Shown here: piece by piece, positions 1 through 9,572 of the stretch
Position numbering within the stretch: position 1 is the stretch's first letter
Layout of the letters: every line of letters begins with the position of its first letter
Assembly (NCBI GenBank): GCA_003415625.1
Contig: PYIU01000005.1
Span: 935,001-999,000, forward strand
DNA from: Aquanectria penicillioides
Lineage: Eukaryota; Ascomycota; Sordariomycetes; Hypocreales; Nectriaceae
DNA: 64,000 bases
Direction of reading: 5' to 3'
The notes under the pieces: generated by a model
Databases searched by the model: none
What the model was told of the DNA's origin: nothing
The model's input: the letters and a program-made list of their open reading frames with translations, nothing else
Made by a program: the position numbers and the translations under genes

Positions 1-809
1 GCAAACCCTTGCTCCGAGTTATTGACGATGCAGTCCCTGTAACCTCATGATCAGTTGCGAAGTTGGTCATACATACTCCTCTATCCCATTAGAGCCGTCT
101 TGGTGACTGAGCCCTCTACAACGGTCTTGATTTGATATGACCTGTACTCTTACTTGCCTACCGGATCTATCGGGCGGTTTGTTAATATTATGATTCTAGG
201 AAAATGGCACTTCTTCCTCGAGTAGGGTGGAGACCACATGGGGTAGTGTTCTATCTGCTGCTTGGACTAGCAAATAATAACTATAGTCAAGAGAACGCTT
301 ACTCTACTTCCTAATATAATTGAGATCTCGAAGATCAAAATCCGATTTCTCTTTTTCCCAACATCAATAACGAACGAAACCAGTCCGAAGAGAGCTGCAT
401 GGGTGTTTCTTTTTTTTGTGTTCACCTCGGGCCTCTATTCCCAATACAGGATCGACCAGGGTTTGGTGCTGTCAGCTTACATGGAGATCAGAGTGTGAGA
501 TTCAAGGGCACAATGGTCAATGATTGCTGTGCCGACCAATTAGGGGAGGGCTTGAGTGGACGACAATCAAAGGACCTGGCAGGCTTCCGAATACGTCATA
601 TTCACGTGTTCTAAGATGAATGGTCTCCTAATTTGGTGGAGACTGTAGGATCTACGCTAATTCAAAATGTTTTGATAAAAGCCGGGCCTGGCATAAGCTT
701 CATGTCCACAACTGCTTAGCTTTCTCACCTTCTTATTTTCAACCCTGACGACCCAACCCCTGTAAATCCGAGACAAATTGATATCGACTTCTGACACTTA
801 GCATACATT
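1..809. other. Gene-free left edge
   Basis: No reading frame with family character, tRNA or repeat was recognised. Only short ORFs without a coding look are present. The last part is the promoter and 5' leader of the small ABM-type gene that follows. Confidence 0.5.
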
Positions 810-1255
810 ATGGCCACGAACACCGAGAATGACCCCTACTTCTCTGTTTCTACCATCTCGGTGAAGCCAGACAAAATAGACGAGGTGAATATTTTCCTTC
901 AGGTTGGCAAGATTTGCAGAATCTCACATGGCTGCAGGCATTCGCTTCGTTTCAAGAGATTGCACTTGAGACGCAAGCAAAAGAGCCTGGAGCACATATG
1001 TATCGTTTCTATAAAGTGGAAGGCAAGAATGAATTTGTCTGGATTGAGAAGTATGAATGTTGTTACAAAACATGATCAAGCTTAACTGTGAATTGCAGAT
1101 TTGAGAGCCCCGAAGCATACGCTGCTCATGTGAAGTCCTCACATGTCCAGAACTGGGCTAAGAAATACATGAGCGGTGATTTATTCGACGGAACATTTCA
1201 ATTTTTTCCACTGAGCAAGGAAGGACCGGGTGTCGGAGGGTTTGAGCGAAACTAA
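810..1255 (+). CDS. Antibiotic biosynthesis monooxygenase (ABM) domain-like small protein
   Basis: Predicted 120-residue dimeric alpha+beta-barrel protein of the ABM/LsrG-like type. Three exons give a continuous frame: 810-884, 920-1050 and 1099-1255. The family pattern is visible: an opening beta strand followed by VKPDKIDE, then ETQAKEPGAHMYRFY, then VWIEKFESPEAYAAH and a histidine-containing helix. Such proteins include quinone-forming monooxygenases and stress-related enzymes, so the substrate is unknown. The first intron would be only 35 nt (GTGAAT...TTGCAG), very short for a fungus. The alternative 59-nt intron (861-919) keeps the frame but removes the conserved VKPDKIDE strand, so I prefer the short one. 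A small indel is a third possibility. The second intron (48 nt) is ordinary. There is no signal peptide, so it is probably cytosolic. Confidence 0.6.
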
Positions 1256-1458
1256 GAATTCACTTAACATTAGGCTTCGTAGTATGCCAATTTCTATTTA
1301 GTCTCCACTTAGAGATAAATTAGAACTTGCGTCTGAATTTACCCACCAGGTGTTCGAGTGTCACTAAGATCACAAAAACCTTCAGAAAAGGATAGATATT
1401 TCAATTTCTTTAGACCAAGCTATTGCTATCTTTCTCAATCCTAAGCGAAGCCTTCTTG

Positions 1459-4083
1459 CTACAAGTATTGTCTTATGTTCGCCAAGTTGAAAATTGCTGT
1501 GACCCCGTATCGGGCAGTTTCGTTAGTAGAGATCCACGGGGCCTCTTCCCCATCGGTAAAATACTCGGGAGGGGAAGCTTTGATGACAGTCCAGTCCTGA
1601 TTTTCATTATACCCATCGGTCTTGAAGAACTGGTCCCAGGCGGCTTTGCCCAACTCACTGCTCCCAAGCTCCACTGCTGCAATAGCAGTGAGCGTAGAGT
1701 GACTTTGTATCCACATGCCAGGCCCAGGTGGAAATTCGAATCCAAATTCCTCCCTCTGAACTTCCTGGCTTCCATTGTACGCCTTGCAGTATGAGAGCCA
1801 AATTCTCTGAAAGTTTTTCACAGATGTTGGATACTCGTCTTTAGCATAGTCCAATAATTCGGTGAATGTCTCAGGAAAACCAAACAGCATCGACAAATGA
1901 GAAATAGCATGTTTTGGGGTCGGAGGAGGGCATTCACGTATCTCGCCGGTCCTCGGATTGAGAAGAATGGCATTGTTACCGATTCCGTGTGATAGTCCAG
2001 CGAGCCCGTCCAACAACTTCACGAGAAGATCTCTGGCACTCTCCCATCCAGTCACTCTCCGTTCCCATGTGGTAAGCCAAGAGGCGGCCAGCGGGCCACA
2101 ATCAAGACCAATGTTTGTCATGGCAAAGCCTTCGGGAATTCCGGCATGTTGTTGCACTTTCCGATGTGAGTCGAGTGTCAGAAGAGCATCTTGGCATGAT
2201 TGTAGTTCCAAGATCAAGTCTCCGATCCGCTCATCACCTGTCAGATAGTAGTAGATACGTCTGTAGAGCACATTGGATATCCGGAGCTGTTTCGAGCTAT
2301 CGCTAAAATGCTGAACTCCGTGACGAGTTCCGAAGCCCTTGAACCTTCCTGAGTGGTATACGTCAACCTCAGCCGTGTGCTGGGTCATTGCTTCAGCCAT
2401 TTTAAAAACATCTGCTCTGCCTGTGTGGAGGAAATAATGCCAGAGCCACAAGTCCGTGGACAGCTCGGAATTATCCCAAGCATAACCACCCACATCGTAT
2501 CTCCAGGCATGTCGGTGTGGGTCATAAGAGTGCTGGACATCTCCATGATCCCAAAATCCATACCACCGATGTTGCTCAACTTGGCCACGATAGAAATTGA
2601 ATAACAAGTCCAGATTCTTCTCTATATCCAACTCCCTTTGCGTGGGAGAATGGCCAGCGACCCGAAAGCCTGGAGACCAACATCTGTTGAATACGCCTGT
2701 GGAATACATGTATACTGGCGTGGCCACCAAGCGAGGGGGATCTCGGACCAAGTTTGAGAAAAGGCCCAGATCTTGATTCGAGGGTGTTGCAATAAACGGC
2801 CTGAGGAAGAGCTCGTTAGACCTTGCGATACCATTCGCAGTAACAAAGCCAGGCTCATAGTCCTCATAGGTTACGTTAAGAGCTTCCAGTTGTTTTTCAT
2901 AGGTGTCTAATCCAAGTCCATCATGGTACGAGGATGTCTCGAGAGGTCCAGCCAGAGGCGAATACAACCAGATAGTGATGGCCCCCTCATCTTTAGTCAA
3001 GTTGGTCAGATCTATCTGAGTTGGATACCGTTCCCAGAAGTTTTTCATTCCAACAGCCAGACCACCATGCACTGCTGAACCCACATAGGCGGTTCCATCA
3101 GCACGTCCGCCCGCGGTTACCTTGACCCATGAACAACCAACCTTCGTTCGCTTCCGGATCGTATATCCGTCCGAGGATAGCTGGGAAAGAGAATATGAAT
3201 CCCAACAAGGAATTGCTGCTTTGCCTCTTGAAAATTCGCTCTTTTCCCAAGCCTCCTTTTGCAGGGTGACTGGCCTGCCTTGGGTTTGATCAATCCTGTT
3301 CTGATCAGTAGGACCAAATCTTAATCCCGATAGCCCTTGTACTTCTTCTTTCAGGATGCCCCCATTTGATCCACCGAGACGAATATGCCTATTGTGTGGC
3401 TCAGCGTCTCGAAGCGGGATTGAGAACTGGAGCCCTAACGAAGTCAAAGGTGCGTCACTGTCTAGATCGTGCACAAACGAATGAACAACTTTTGGGGCCA
3501 GTGAATCAGAGTACACATAAACTCTCACATCAAAAGGGAGATGTCTCTGATCATCAGCAATAACAACTCCAGCAATTTTGACGACGGCCCTGTTAATGGT
3601 ATCATTCTCTATCGTGATTTCTTCAACCATTGTTGAGAACTCTCTGTTATTGATGGATGCGATAATTGTTGCGCCCGAACACAAACAATTTCCATTCAAT
3701 GACAGACTCTCAATTATGGTAGAGCTACCTGAGTTTGGAAACTTCACCTCCAGCCCAAGCTTTGTCGAGATGAGAAGATTCGTTGGTGATCTTTCGATAA
3801 CGAGGCTATCCTTTTGTCCCGGATGCTCTGCGCCAGTGACGGAATACGTCTCGCAGTAATCGACATCGCCGCTGATTGAGTGTGCGGTCCATTTGAGAGA
3901 ACCATCAGGCCAATATGCAATCTCTCGAGAGCCCAATGGATAGGCCAAGTCGTTTCCCTCGATAACGAAGGTTTGCCCTGATTGGTAAAGGCCCCTCGGC
4001 CATGGCATGCCAAAGGAGACCCCATGTGATAGTGCTCTGGGGGCCCTGTCAGTTTCTAGCCACCGCAAATTTCCGGTAGACAT
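1459..4083 (-). CDS. PcRGLX/YetA-like RIFT-barrel protein, candidate family PL26 exo-rhamnogalacturonan lyase
   Basis: Predicted 874-residue single-exon protein. The order fits the PcRGLX/YetA architecture. An N-terminal RIFT-barrel segment (about residues 5-75) contains LETDRAPRALSHGVSFGMPW and YWPDGSLKWTAHS. A long beta-rich middle follows, then a C-terminal helical toroid rich in Trp, Tyr and His (for example WYGFWDHGDVQHSYDPHRHA and FGTRHGVQHFSD). In the characterised Penicillium enzyme this fold releases unsaturated disaccharides from rhamnogalacturonan I ends. YetA-like relatives are less well defined, so the lyase activity is inferred. I chose the ATG at 4083 because the family block begins right after it. 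The frame stays open to an ATG at 4215, but those 44 extra residues look like leader DNA. No signal peptide is seen, which suggests a cytosolic enzyme. It is divergent from the sugar porter across a 754-bp shared promoter. Confidence 0.75.
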   Translation of the reverse strand: MSTGNLRWLETDRAPRALSHGVSFGMPWPRGLYQSGQTFVIEGNDLAYPLGSREIAYWPDGSLKWTAHSISGDVDYCETYSVTGAEHPGQKDSLVIERSPTNLLISTKLGLEVKFPNSGSSTIIESLSLNGNCLCSGATIIASINNREFSTMVEEITIENDTINRAVVKIAGVVIADDQRHLPFDVRVYVYSDSLAPKVVHSFVHDLDSDAPLTSLGLQFSIPLRDAEPHNRHIRLGGSNGGILKEEVQGLSGLRFGPTDQNRIDQTQGRPVTLQKEAWEKSEFSRGKAAIPCWDSYSLSQLSSDGYTIRKRTKVGCSWVKVTAGGRADGTAYVGSAVHGGLAVGMKNFWERYPTQIDLTNLTKDEGAITIWLYSPLAGPLETSSYHDGLGLDTYEKQLEALNVTYEDYEPGFVTANGIARSNELFLRPFIATPSNQDLGLFSNLVRDPPRLVATPVYMYSTGVFNRCWSPGFRVAGHSPTQRELDIEKNLDLLFNFYRGQVEQHRWYGFWDHGDVQHSYDPHRHAWRYDVGGYAWDNSELSTDLWLWHYFLHTGRADVFKMAEAMTQHTAEVDVYHSGRFKGFGTRHGVQHFSDSSKQLRISNVLYRRIYYYLTGDERIGDLILELQSCQDALLTLDSHRKVQQHAGIPEGFAMTNIGLDCGPLAASWLTTWERRVTGWESARDLLVKLLDGLAGLSHGIGNNAILLNPRTGEIRECPPPTPKHAISHLSMLFGFPETFTELLDYAKDEYPTSVKNFQRIWLSYCKAYNGSQEVQREEFGFEFPPGPGMWIQSHSTLTAIAAVELGSSELGKAAWDQFFKTDGYNENQDWTVIKASPPEYFTDGEEAPWISTNETARYGVTAIFNLANIRQYL

Positions 4084-4837
4084 TGTGCTTCGAAAATGAC
4101 TAGTCTCTAAAGAGACTTGTGTGATGGGGGCGGGATGACGAAACAGGGCTCTGGCGAGTCTGGACCTAGAGAGACCTTCAAAAAGAAACACGCCAAGTGG
4201 TTGGAGATGAAGCAATGACCAGGGGTGACAGATGAAGAAGAAGGAGAATGGTTAAGGAAGGGTAATATGTCCGCGGATAAAATCAAGAACGGTTCACGGG
4301 TGTGTCCAACTGCAGATCGACTTAACTTTGTCTGGTCCCTTGGTATCCTAAGAAGCAGATGGTCCCCAACGACGACCCCGACAACGCATGCGACTCGTCT
4401 GACTTTAGCTTGCGTAGCCATCGCATATCATTGCTTCATTGGACGTGAGATAATAAGCCATGGTGCAGGGCAGATGCGGGGTCCCCAGACTCGGTTAACC
4501 TTGGCACTGATAGACTCTGGTGCTGGCGAGGTTACCCCAGAATTTCCCACGAATCCGTTGACCTCCCCAAGCATTTCAGCCAATAGTTTCGGGAAATGAC
4601 ACTGAATTGTGAGCAGATACCGGGCATAGCTTGACCGGAATACCGAGCGCGTTGTTGGTTCGGCAACCTCCCTCGGCCTAATGGCTTTGGGGGGTTTAAC
4701 TTGGGTGAATGAACTGATTGAATATACGTGCAACAAAAATCTAGTATTAAAGTGCCATACCGCGCAGTGAAATAGAAAATGCACAGCCACAATCAATTGT
4801 TACTCTGGCGCACAGACCAGTCTCAAACACCGGCATA
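4084..4837. promoter_or_regulatory. Bidirectional promoter between the PL26-like gene and the sugar porter
   Basis: This 754-bp region lies between two divergently transcribed carbohydrate genes. I see no convincing gene in it. Divergent placement suggests co-regulation. Confidence 0.5.
4476..4488. promoter_or_regulatory. Paired CreA/Cre1-like carbon-repression sites
   Basis: GCGGGG (4476-4481) and, one base later, CCCCAG (4483-4488, CTGGGG on the other strand) both match the SYGGRG consensus of the fungal carbon catabolite repressor CreA/Cre1. Paired inverted sites are the arrangement usually associated with functional repression. The motif is short, so chance occurrence is possible. Its place in a shared promoter of carbohydrate genes is what makes it credible. 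Confidence 0.35.
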
Positions 4838-6457
4838 ATGGTTGAACATCAGGAAGATTCCAAGGACCCTCAGACAGTCAAAGTGCTGTCTGAAAAGGAC
4901 GAGGAGCACTTTATCGCCCCCGATGATGTCTTGAAGGGTGCTCAACAGGCGACAGAGGCGGAGCATAAAATGACTCTAAGGGAAGGCATACGCAAATACC
5001 CCAAAGCCTGCTTCTGGTCCTTTTTGTTCTCAGCCGCTCTCATCATGGAAGGTTTCGACAAGGCCTTCATCACGGCATTTTTCGCCTTCCCTCCTTTTCA
5101 AAAGAGGTACGGCGAACTTCAGGAGACCGGTGACTACCAAGTACCGGCCTCCGTGCAGGCAGGCGTCTCAAACGGTGTCTGTGCCGGACAGATTGTCGGC
5201 CTGCTGCTCAACGGAATCTTGGCAGACCGATTCGGTTACCGCTGGGTCATGGAGGGCTGTCTCTTTTTGATGATGTGTTTCATCTTCTTGCAATTCTTCG
5301 CCCACAGCATTTACATGTACCTTGGCGCTGGCATCCTTCTTGGCGTTCCTTGGGGCGTCTTTCAGACCTTGACCACTACATACGCCGCCGAGGTCACCCC
5401 CAATGTGCTGCGACCCTATCTTACCATGCTCGTGTCCCTTTGCTGGAGCATTGGCTACTTCTTGGGTACTGCAACACTCCGGGGATTTCTCAAAATGGAA
5501 GGCCAGTGGGCGTACCGAATTCCCTTCTCCATTCAGTGGGCATTGCCTATTCCGCTGGCGATTGGAATATATTTCGCTCCCGATTCGCCATGGTGGCTTG
5601 CTCGAAGAGGTCGCATTGAGGATGCGGAAAAGGCTTTGCGAAGACTCCAGTCAAAGAACGTCTCCGAGGATGAAATTGCCAACACAATGTCCATGATCAT
5701 GTACACGATCAAGATTGAGGAGGAAATGAAGACGTCCAGCTCCTACGCCGGTCTATTCAGAGGTGTTAACCGTCGACGAACCGAGATCACCGTCTTCACC
5801 TACGTCATCCAGGAGATCTGCGCCCCGCTTGTGTCATATGTTGTGTACTTCCTGCAGCAGGCAGGTCTTCCCACATCATCTGCCTTCGAATTCGCCATGG
5901 GCCAATATTCTCTGGCCATTGTGGGTGTCTTCATTGCATGGTATGTTTCTCAGAGAGTAGGACGGCGAACCCTGTTGCTATCAGGGACCTTTTTCATGTG
6001 TGCCACCACGTTTCTCATTGGCTTCTTGGGCATACCGGACACCACCAAGCAAACCAAATTCGCGTATGCTATCGGCAGCATCCTGCTGGTTGAGTACTTC
6101 TTCTTCTTCATCACCATTGGCCCGATTATCTACACCATCGTTACTGAAATCCCATCCAACTCTCTTCGAACCAAAAGCGTTGTTATGGCGAGAGCTACTT
6201 ACAACCTCGGTGTGCTGATTTACGGTCAACTGGTCCCTCGTATGATTCAGAAGGTAGCTTGGAACTGGGGAGCCAAGTGTGGTTTCTTTTATGGAGGAAT
6301 AATGGCTATTGGCTTGACTTGGGCCTTTTTCCGTGTCCCGGAAACCAAGAACCGCACTTTCGCCGAAATCGACATCTTGTTCAAGAATAAGGTCGGGGCT
6401 CGTGATTTCAAGAAGACCAAGGTGGATCTGGCTACGCAGACGGTCTCGGTGGAGTAA
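4838..6457 (+). CDS. MFS sugar porter (alpha-glucoside permease-like)
   Basis: Predicted 539-residue single-exon sugar:proton symporter of the plasma membrane. A charged cytosolic N-terminus of about 55 residues is followed by roughly 12 membrane segments. Sugar-porter landmarks are visible: LADRFGYRW after segment 2, PDSPWWLARRGR after segment 6 at the start of the central loop, VGRRTLLLSG in the second half, and PETKNRTFAEID at the C-terminal end. The length and the SPWWL signature resemble fungal maltose/alpha-glucoside permeases more than hexose transporters. Its divergent partner is the PL26-like gene and a GH43 gene lies downstream on the same strand, so the natural substrate could instead be a pectin- or hemicellulose-derived oligosaccharide. 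That is inference. Confidence 0.88.
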   Translation: MVEHQEDSKDPQTVKVLSEKDEEHFIAPDDVLKGAQQATEAEHKMTLREGIRKYPKACFWSFLFSAALIMEGFDKAFITAFFAFPPFQKRYGELQETGDYQVPASVQAGVSNGVCAGQIVGLLLNGILADRFGYRWVMEGCLFLMMCFIFLQFFAHSIYMYLGAGILLGVPWGVFQTLTTTYAAEVTPNVLRPYLTMLVSLCWSIGYFLGTATLRGFLKMEGQWAYRIPFSIQWALPIPLAIGIYFAPDSPWWLARRGRIEDAEKALRRLQSKNVSEDEIANTMSMIMYTIKIEEEMKTSSSYAGLFRGVNRRRTEITVFTYVIQEICAPLVSYVVYFLQQAGLPTSSAFEFAMGQYSLAIVGVFIAWYVSQRVGRRTLLLSGTFFMCATTFLIGFLGIPDTTKQTKFAYAIGSILLVEYFFFFITIGPIIYTIVTEIPSNSLRTKSVVMARATYNLGVLIYGQLVPRMIQKVAWNWGAKCGFFYGGIMAIGLTWAFFRVPETKNRTFAEIDILFKNKVGARDFKKTKVDLATQTVSVE

Positions 6458-7829
6458 AGTGAAACAGGATGAACAGAAGTGTAGTAGTCTATGGTTAATT
6501 CAATTTCCTGATTGAGAGACGTCCTTTTCCAAACATGACAAATGACCATTCATATTTATTCTGCAACAACTGTCACAAATCTGACATGTGAAGGTGTCGC
6601 ATTGGTAACATATCACGTGGGTAAAGAAGTCGAGGAATATTTTGAATACTGTAACTCTACCGTTTCTAGAGTTAATCTTGGTTATCATCACTTGATTTTC
6701 AAGATGAACGCAGATGCTTGGCCTGGAGATGTTCCAAGGAGCATGGATGTCAAGCGGTGAACCCATGCGGGCAGGGTAGTCTGGTCGTGCGAGAATCCAT
6801 CCTGAGATTACGTTTACGAAATCACGTTATTTGTACAGGTTCGGCGAATTCAACTTACTTGATTAGCGAATAATTTCTCGGGGAAAGCTATACCGAGGCA
6901 CCAAATGAGATGCATGGCCGACTGAGATCAGCCTACCCCTCATGCACCGGCAAGGTACCATTGGTGGAGGTTTTGTACCCGGTGCCGATGACTTCCATGT
7001 GATCTCTGCGACCAACAGGTCGCATCCAGATGTTGGTAGAGGACTTTATCCGCTCCTATTCCATTACCCCAATACAACTTTAGTTCGCTGGAGTGACAAA
7101 AGGTGAACAAGGGAGTGTACATTACCGCATCACCAGTGCCCAGGTGATAGAAACGAAGCAACGTCTTCGTCCCGAGGGAGAGGTACACCCACGTTGCTTT
7201 TGTTGGGAGCATATACTGCTACGGTATAAATCGATGAATTAAGATAATCATCATTTCACAAATTTCTCCCACGTTTCATAACTCCATTCACGAAATTCCT
7301 AAGAAGTAAGGGTTCATGGCATGAAACCTTCCTCAATGCAGACGAGCAAAGGTATAATCTGGGTATTGTGTCAAAGTATCATATTATTCAAGATATTACA
7401 ACATTAAAGTGGAATTCAAGAATGTATAAGATTTAAATTCACTGGCCGTTACATAGTTTTTCGCGACGCATCCCAAAAGTGGTGGTGGCGAGATGTCGAA
7501 GGCCGCGGGGCTCACATAATTGCACCTCTCCTCCACATTGCGAACCTGTTGCTCAAAGGCGATGACATGACCACCGGCTAAATATCCCTGGCATCAGACA
7601 CAATTCCCGCGAATCGAAATATGTAGGGCAGACTATGCGATTTCTTACCTAATCGAAAATTATGTTATTGGCAAATGGATTAATTACCCTGTTATGGCTT
7701 CAATCTTCGGAGTGCCGGGCCGACTATATCTCGGTTTCGGTTTCATGAGTATATCAACACCCAAGCAAACTCAGCACTGCAACTTGACCTTACCAACAAC
7801 GAAATCAGAGACAGAATATCTTCAATATC
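6458..7829. other. Gene-free spacer and GH43 promoter
   Basis: This 1.37-kb stretch holds only short ORFs with no family character. It contains the transporter 3' region and the GH43 promoter. One further SYGGRG match (GCGGGG) lies at 7505-7510, about 320 bp upstream of the GH43 start. Confidence 0.45.
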
Positions 7830-9572
7830 ATGCCTGTACTCCCAATGGTTCTCCTCTCATACATTTTAGCAGTTTCAATACTGTTTGTTCAAGTGTCTGC
7901 TGCTTCCGAGTCTTACACAAATCCGTTGTTCCCAGGGTGGCACTCAGATCCCAGCTGTATCTTTGTCCCAGAATGGGACGATACATTCTTTTGCACAGTT
8001 TCTACATTCCTGGTATTTCCTGGTCTACCAATCTATGCAAGTAAAGATTTGAAGAACTGGAGACTTGCTAGCTATGTTATCAATCGTCTCGAGCAAGTTG
8101 AAGACTTAGTCGCGGGAGTGATAAATCAACAACAGGGCGTCTGGGCGCCAACCTTGCGCTTCCATGACGGAAAGTTCTATGTTACAACCGCATTCAAATC
8201 AATGCCAACCTGGAACGGAACCCTTCTTGTCTTTTCTGCAGAGAACCCATACTCGAGCGATTCATGGAGTGATCCAGTCAAGGTGGATAATCCACAAGAA
8301 GCAATCGATCCAGACCTTTTCTGGGATGATGACGGACAGCTTTACATGGCTTTGGCTGGAAGTTCAATACTTCAGTCAACCATCAATCTCGATACTGGGG
8401 GTGCATCAGAACCTATCGAACTATGGGCCGGCACTGGGGGCCGTAATCCCGAAGGACCCCACATGTACAAGCATAAAGGGTGGTATTACTTGTTGATCTC
8501 CGAAGGAGGCACCGAGCTTAATCATACCGTGACTATTGCCCGCTCTAAATATGTGTCTGGACCTTTTGAATCATTCCAAGGCAATCCAATCCTAACAAAC
8601 AAGGACACGGATGAATACTTTCAAACCGTTGGACACGCCGATATATTCCCTGATGCAAACGGCAACTGGTGGGGCGTCGCATTGAGCACCAGGTCGGGCC
8701 CTAAATGGACCGTATATCCTATGGGGAGGGAAACAGTATTGTTTCCTGTGACTTGGGGCGAGCAATGGCCAAGTTTTCAACCTGTGAGGGGACGAATGAC
8801 CGGCTGGAAGCAACCTCGAGAAACGCGGAACTTGCCAGGAACTGGACCTTCCATTCAGGATCCTACTATTTTGGAATTCTCTCCCAAATCTTCCTTCCCA
8901 GTACAGCTATTTTCTTGGTTCACTCTCAATCAAAGTCTTTTTGAGGTGTCTCCTAGTGAAAGACCAGGGACATTGCGGTTTACACCTACTAGGGCCAATG
9001 TGACTGGAGATTCCGAATTCAATCAATTAGACGGTTTAAGCCTTCTTGCCCAACGCCAAGACGCGACACTGTTTTCTTTCAGCGTTGAAATATACTTCAA
9101 CCCAGTCTCGATTGAGGAAGAGGCGGGCATAACAATTTTCCTAACCCAACAGCAACATATCGACCTTGGTATTGTTCTGCTGCATACCGACGACAAGAAA
9201 AGCCTCAAGCCATTCCTACGATTCCGTGCATCAATGCAAGGCAAACCGAGCGCCACGGTCCCTACAACAGTAACAGTCCCTGTTCCCGACTCATGGCGGA
9301 AGGGCGCAATCACATTGGGGGTTTTGACGAAAAATGACACAACATATGAGCTATATGCAGAGTCTTCTGTCAATTCAAAGTCGAAGAAAGTGGTTGGAAT
9401 TGCTACGGCTGATCTTGTGAGTGGAGGCAGCGGTCCTTACACTGGAACACTTCTTGGTGCATATGCCACAACCAATGGTGGTAAACAAAGCGGAACGCCA
9501 GCATATATTTCAAAGTGGAAGTATATTCCCCGTGCACAGGAAATTGACTATCAAGTTTTCATATCATCTTAG
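7830..9572 (+). CDS. Secreted glycoside hydrolase family 43 protein (xylosidase/arabinosidase type)
   Basis: Predicted 580-residue single-exon enzyme. A hydrophobic signal peptide covers about residues 1-25, with likely cleavage near VSAAS. The five-bladed beta-propeller follows, with the three GH43 carboxylates visible: general base in GWHSDPS (about D40), pKa modulator in EAIDPDLFWDDDG (about D160), and general acid in NPEGPHMYK (about E208). Residues from about 340 onward form a C-terminal beta-sandwich module like that of GH43 beta-xylosidases, containing NQLDGLSLLAQRQDATLF. Family members remove arabinose, xylose or galactose from hemicellulose and pectin side chains with inversion. The exact specificity cannot be read from sequence. 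It lies downstream of the sugar porter and PL26-like gene, consistent with an extracellular first step of the same pathway. Confidence 0.9.
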   Translation: MPVLPMVLLSYILAVSILFVQVSAASESYTNPLFPGWHSDPSCIFVPEWDDTFFCTVSTFLVFPGLPIYASKDLKNWRLASYVINRLEQVEDLVAGVINQQQGVWAPTLRFHDGKFYVTTAFKSMPTWNGTLLVFSAENPYSSDSWSDPVKVDNPQEAIDPDLFWDDDGQLYMALAGSSILQSTINLDTGGASEPIELWAGTGGRNPEGPHMYKHKGWYYLLISEGGTELNHTVTIARSKYVSGPFESFQGNPILTNKDTDEYFQTVGHADIFPDANGNWWGVALSTRSGPKWTVYPMGRETVLFPVTWGEQWPSFQPVRGRMTGWKQPRETRNLPGTGPSIQDPTILEFSPKSSFPVQLFSWFTLNQSLFEVSPSERPGTLRFTPTRANVTGDSEFNQLDGLSLLAQRQDATLFSFSVEIYFNPVSIEEEAGITIFLTQQQHIDLGIVLLHTDDKKSLKPFLRFRASMQGKPSATVPTTVTVPVPDSWRKGAITLGVLTKNDTTYELYAESSVNSKSKKVVGIATADLVSGGSGPYTGTLLGAYATTNGGKQSGTPAYISKWKYIPRAQEIDYQVFISS

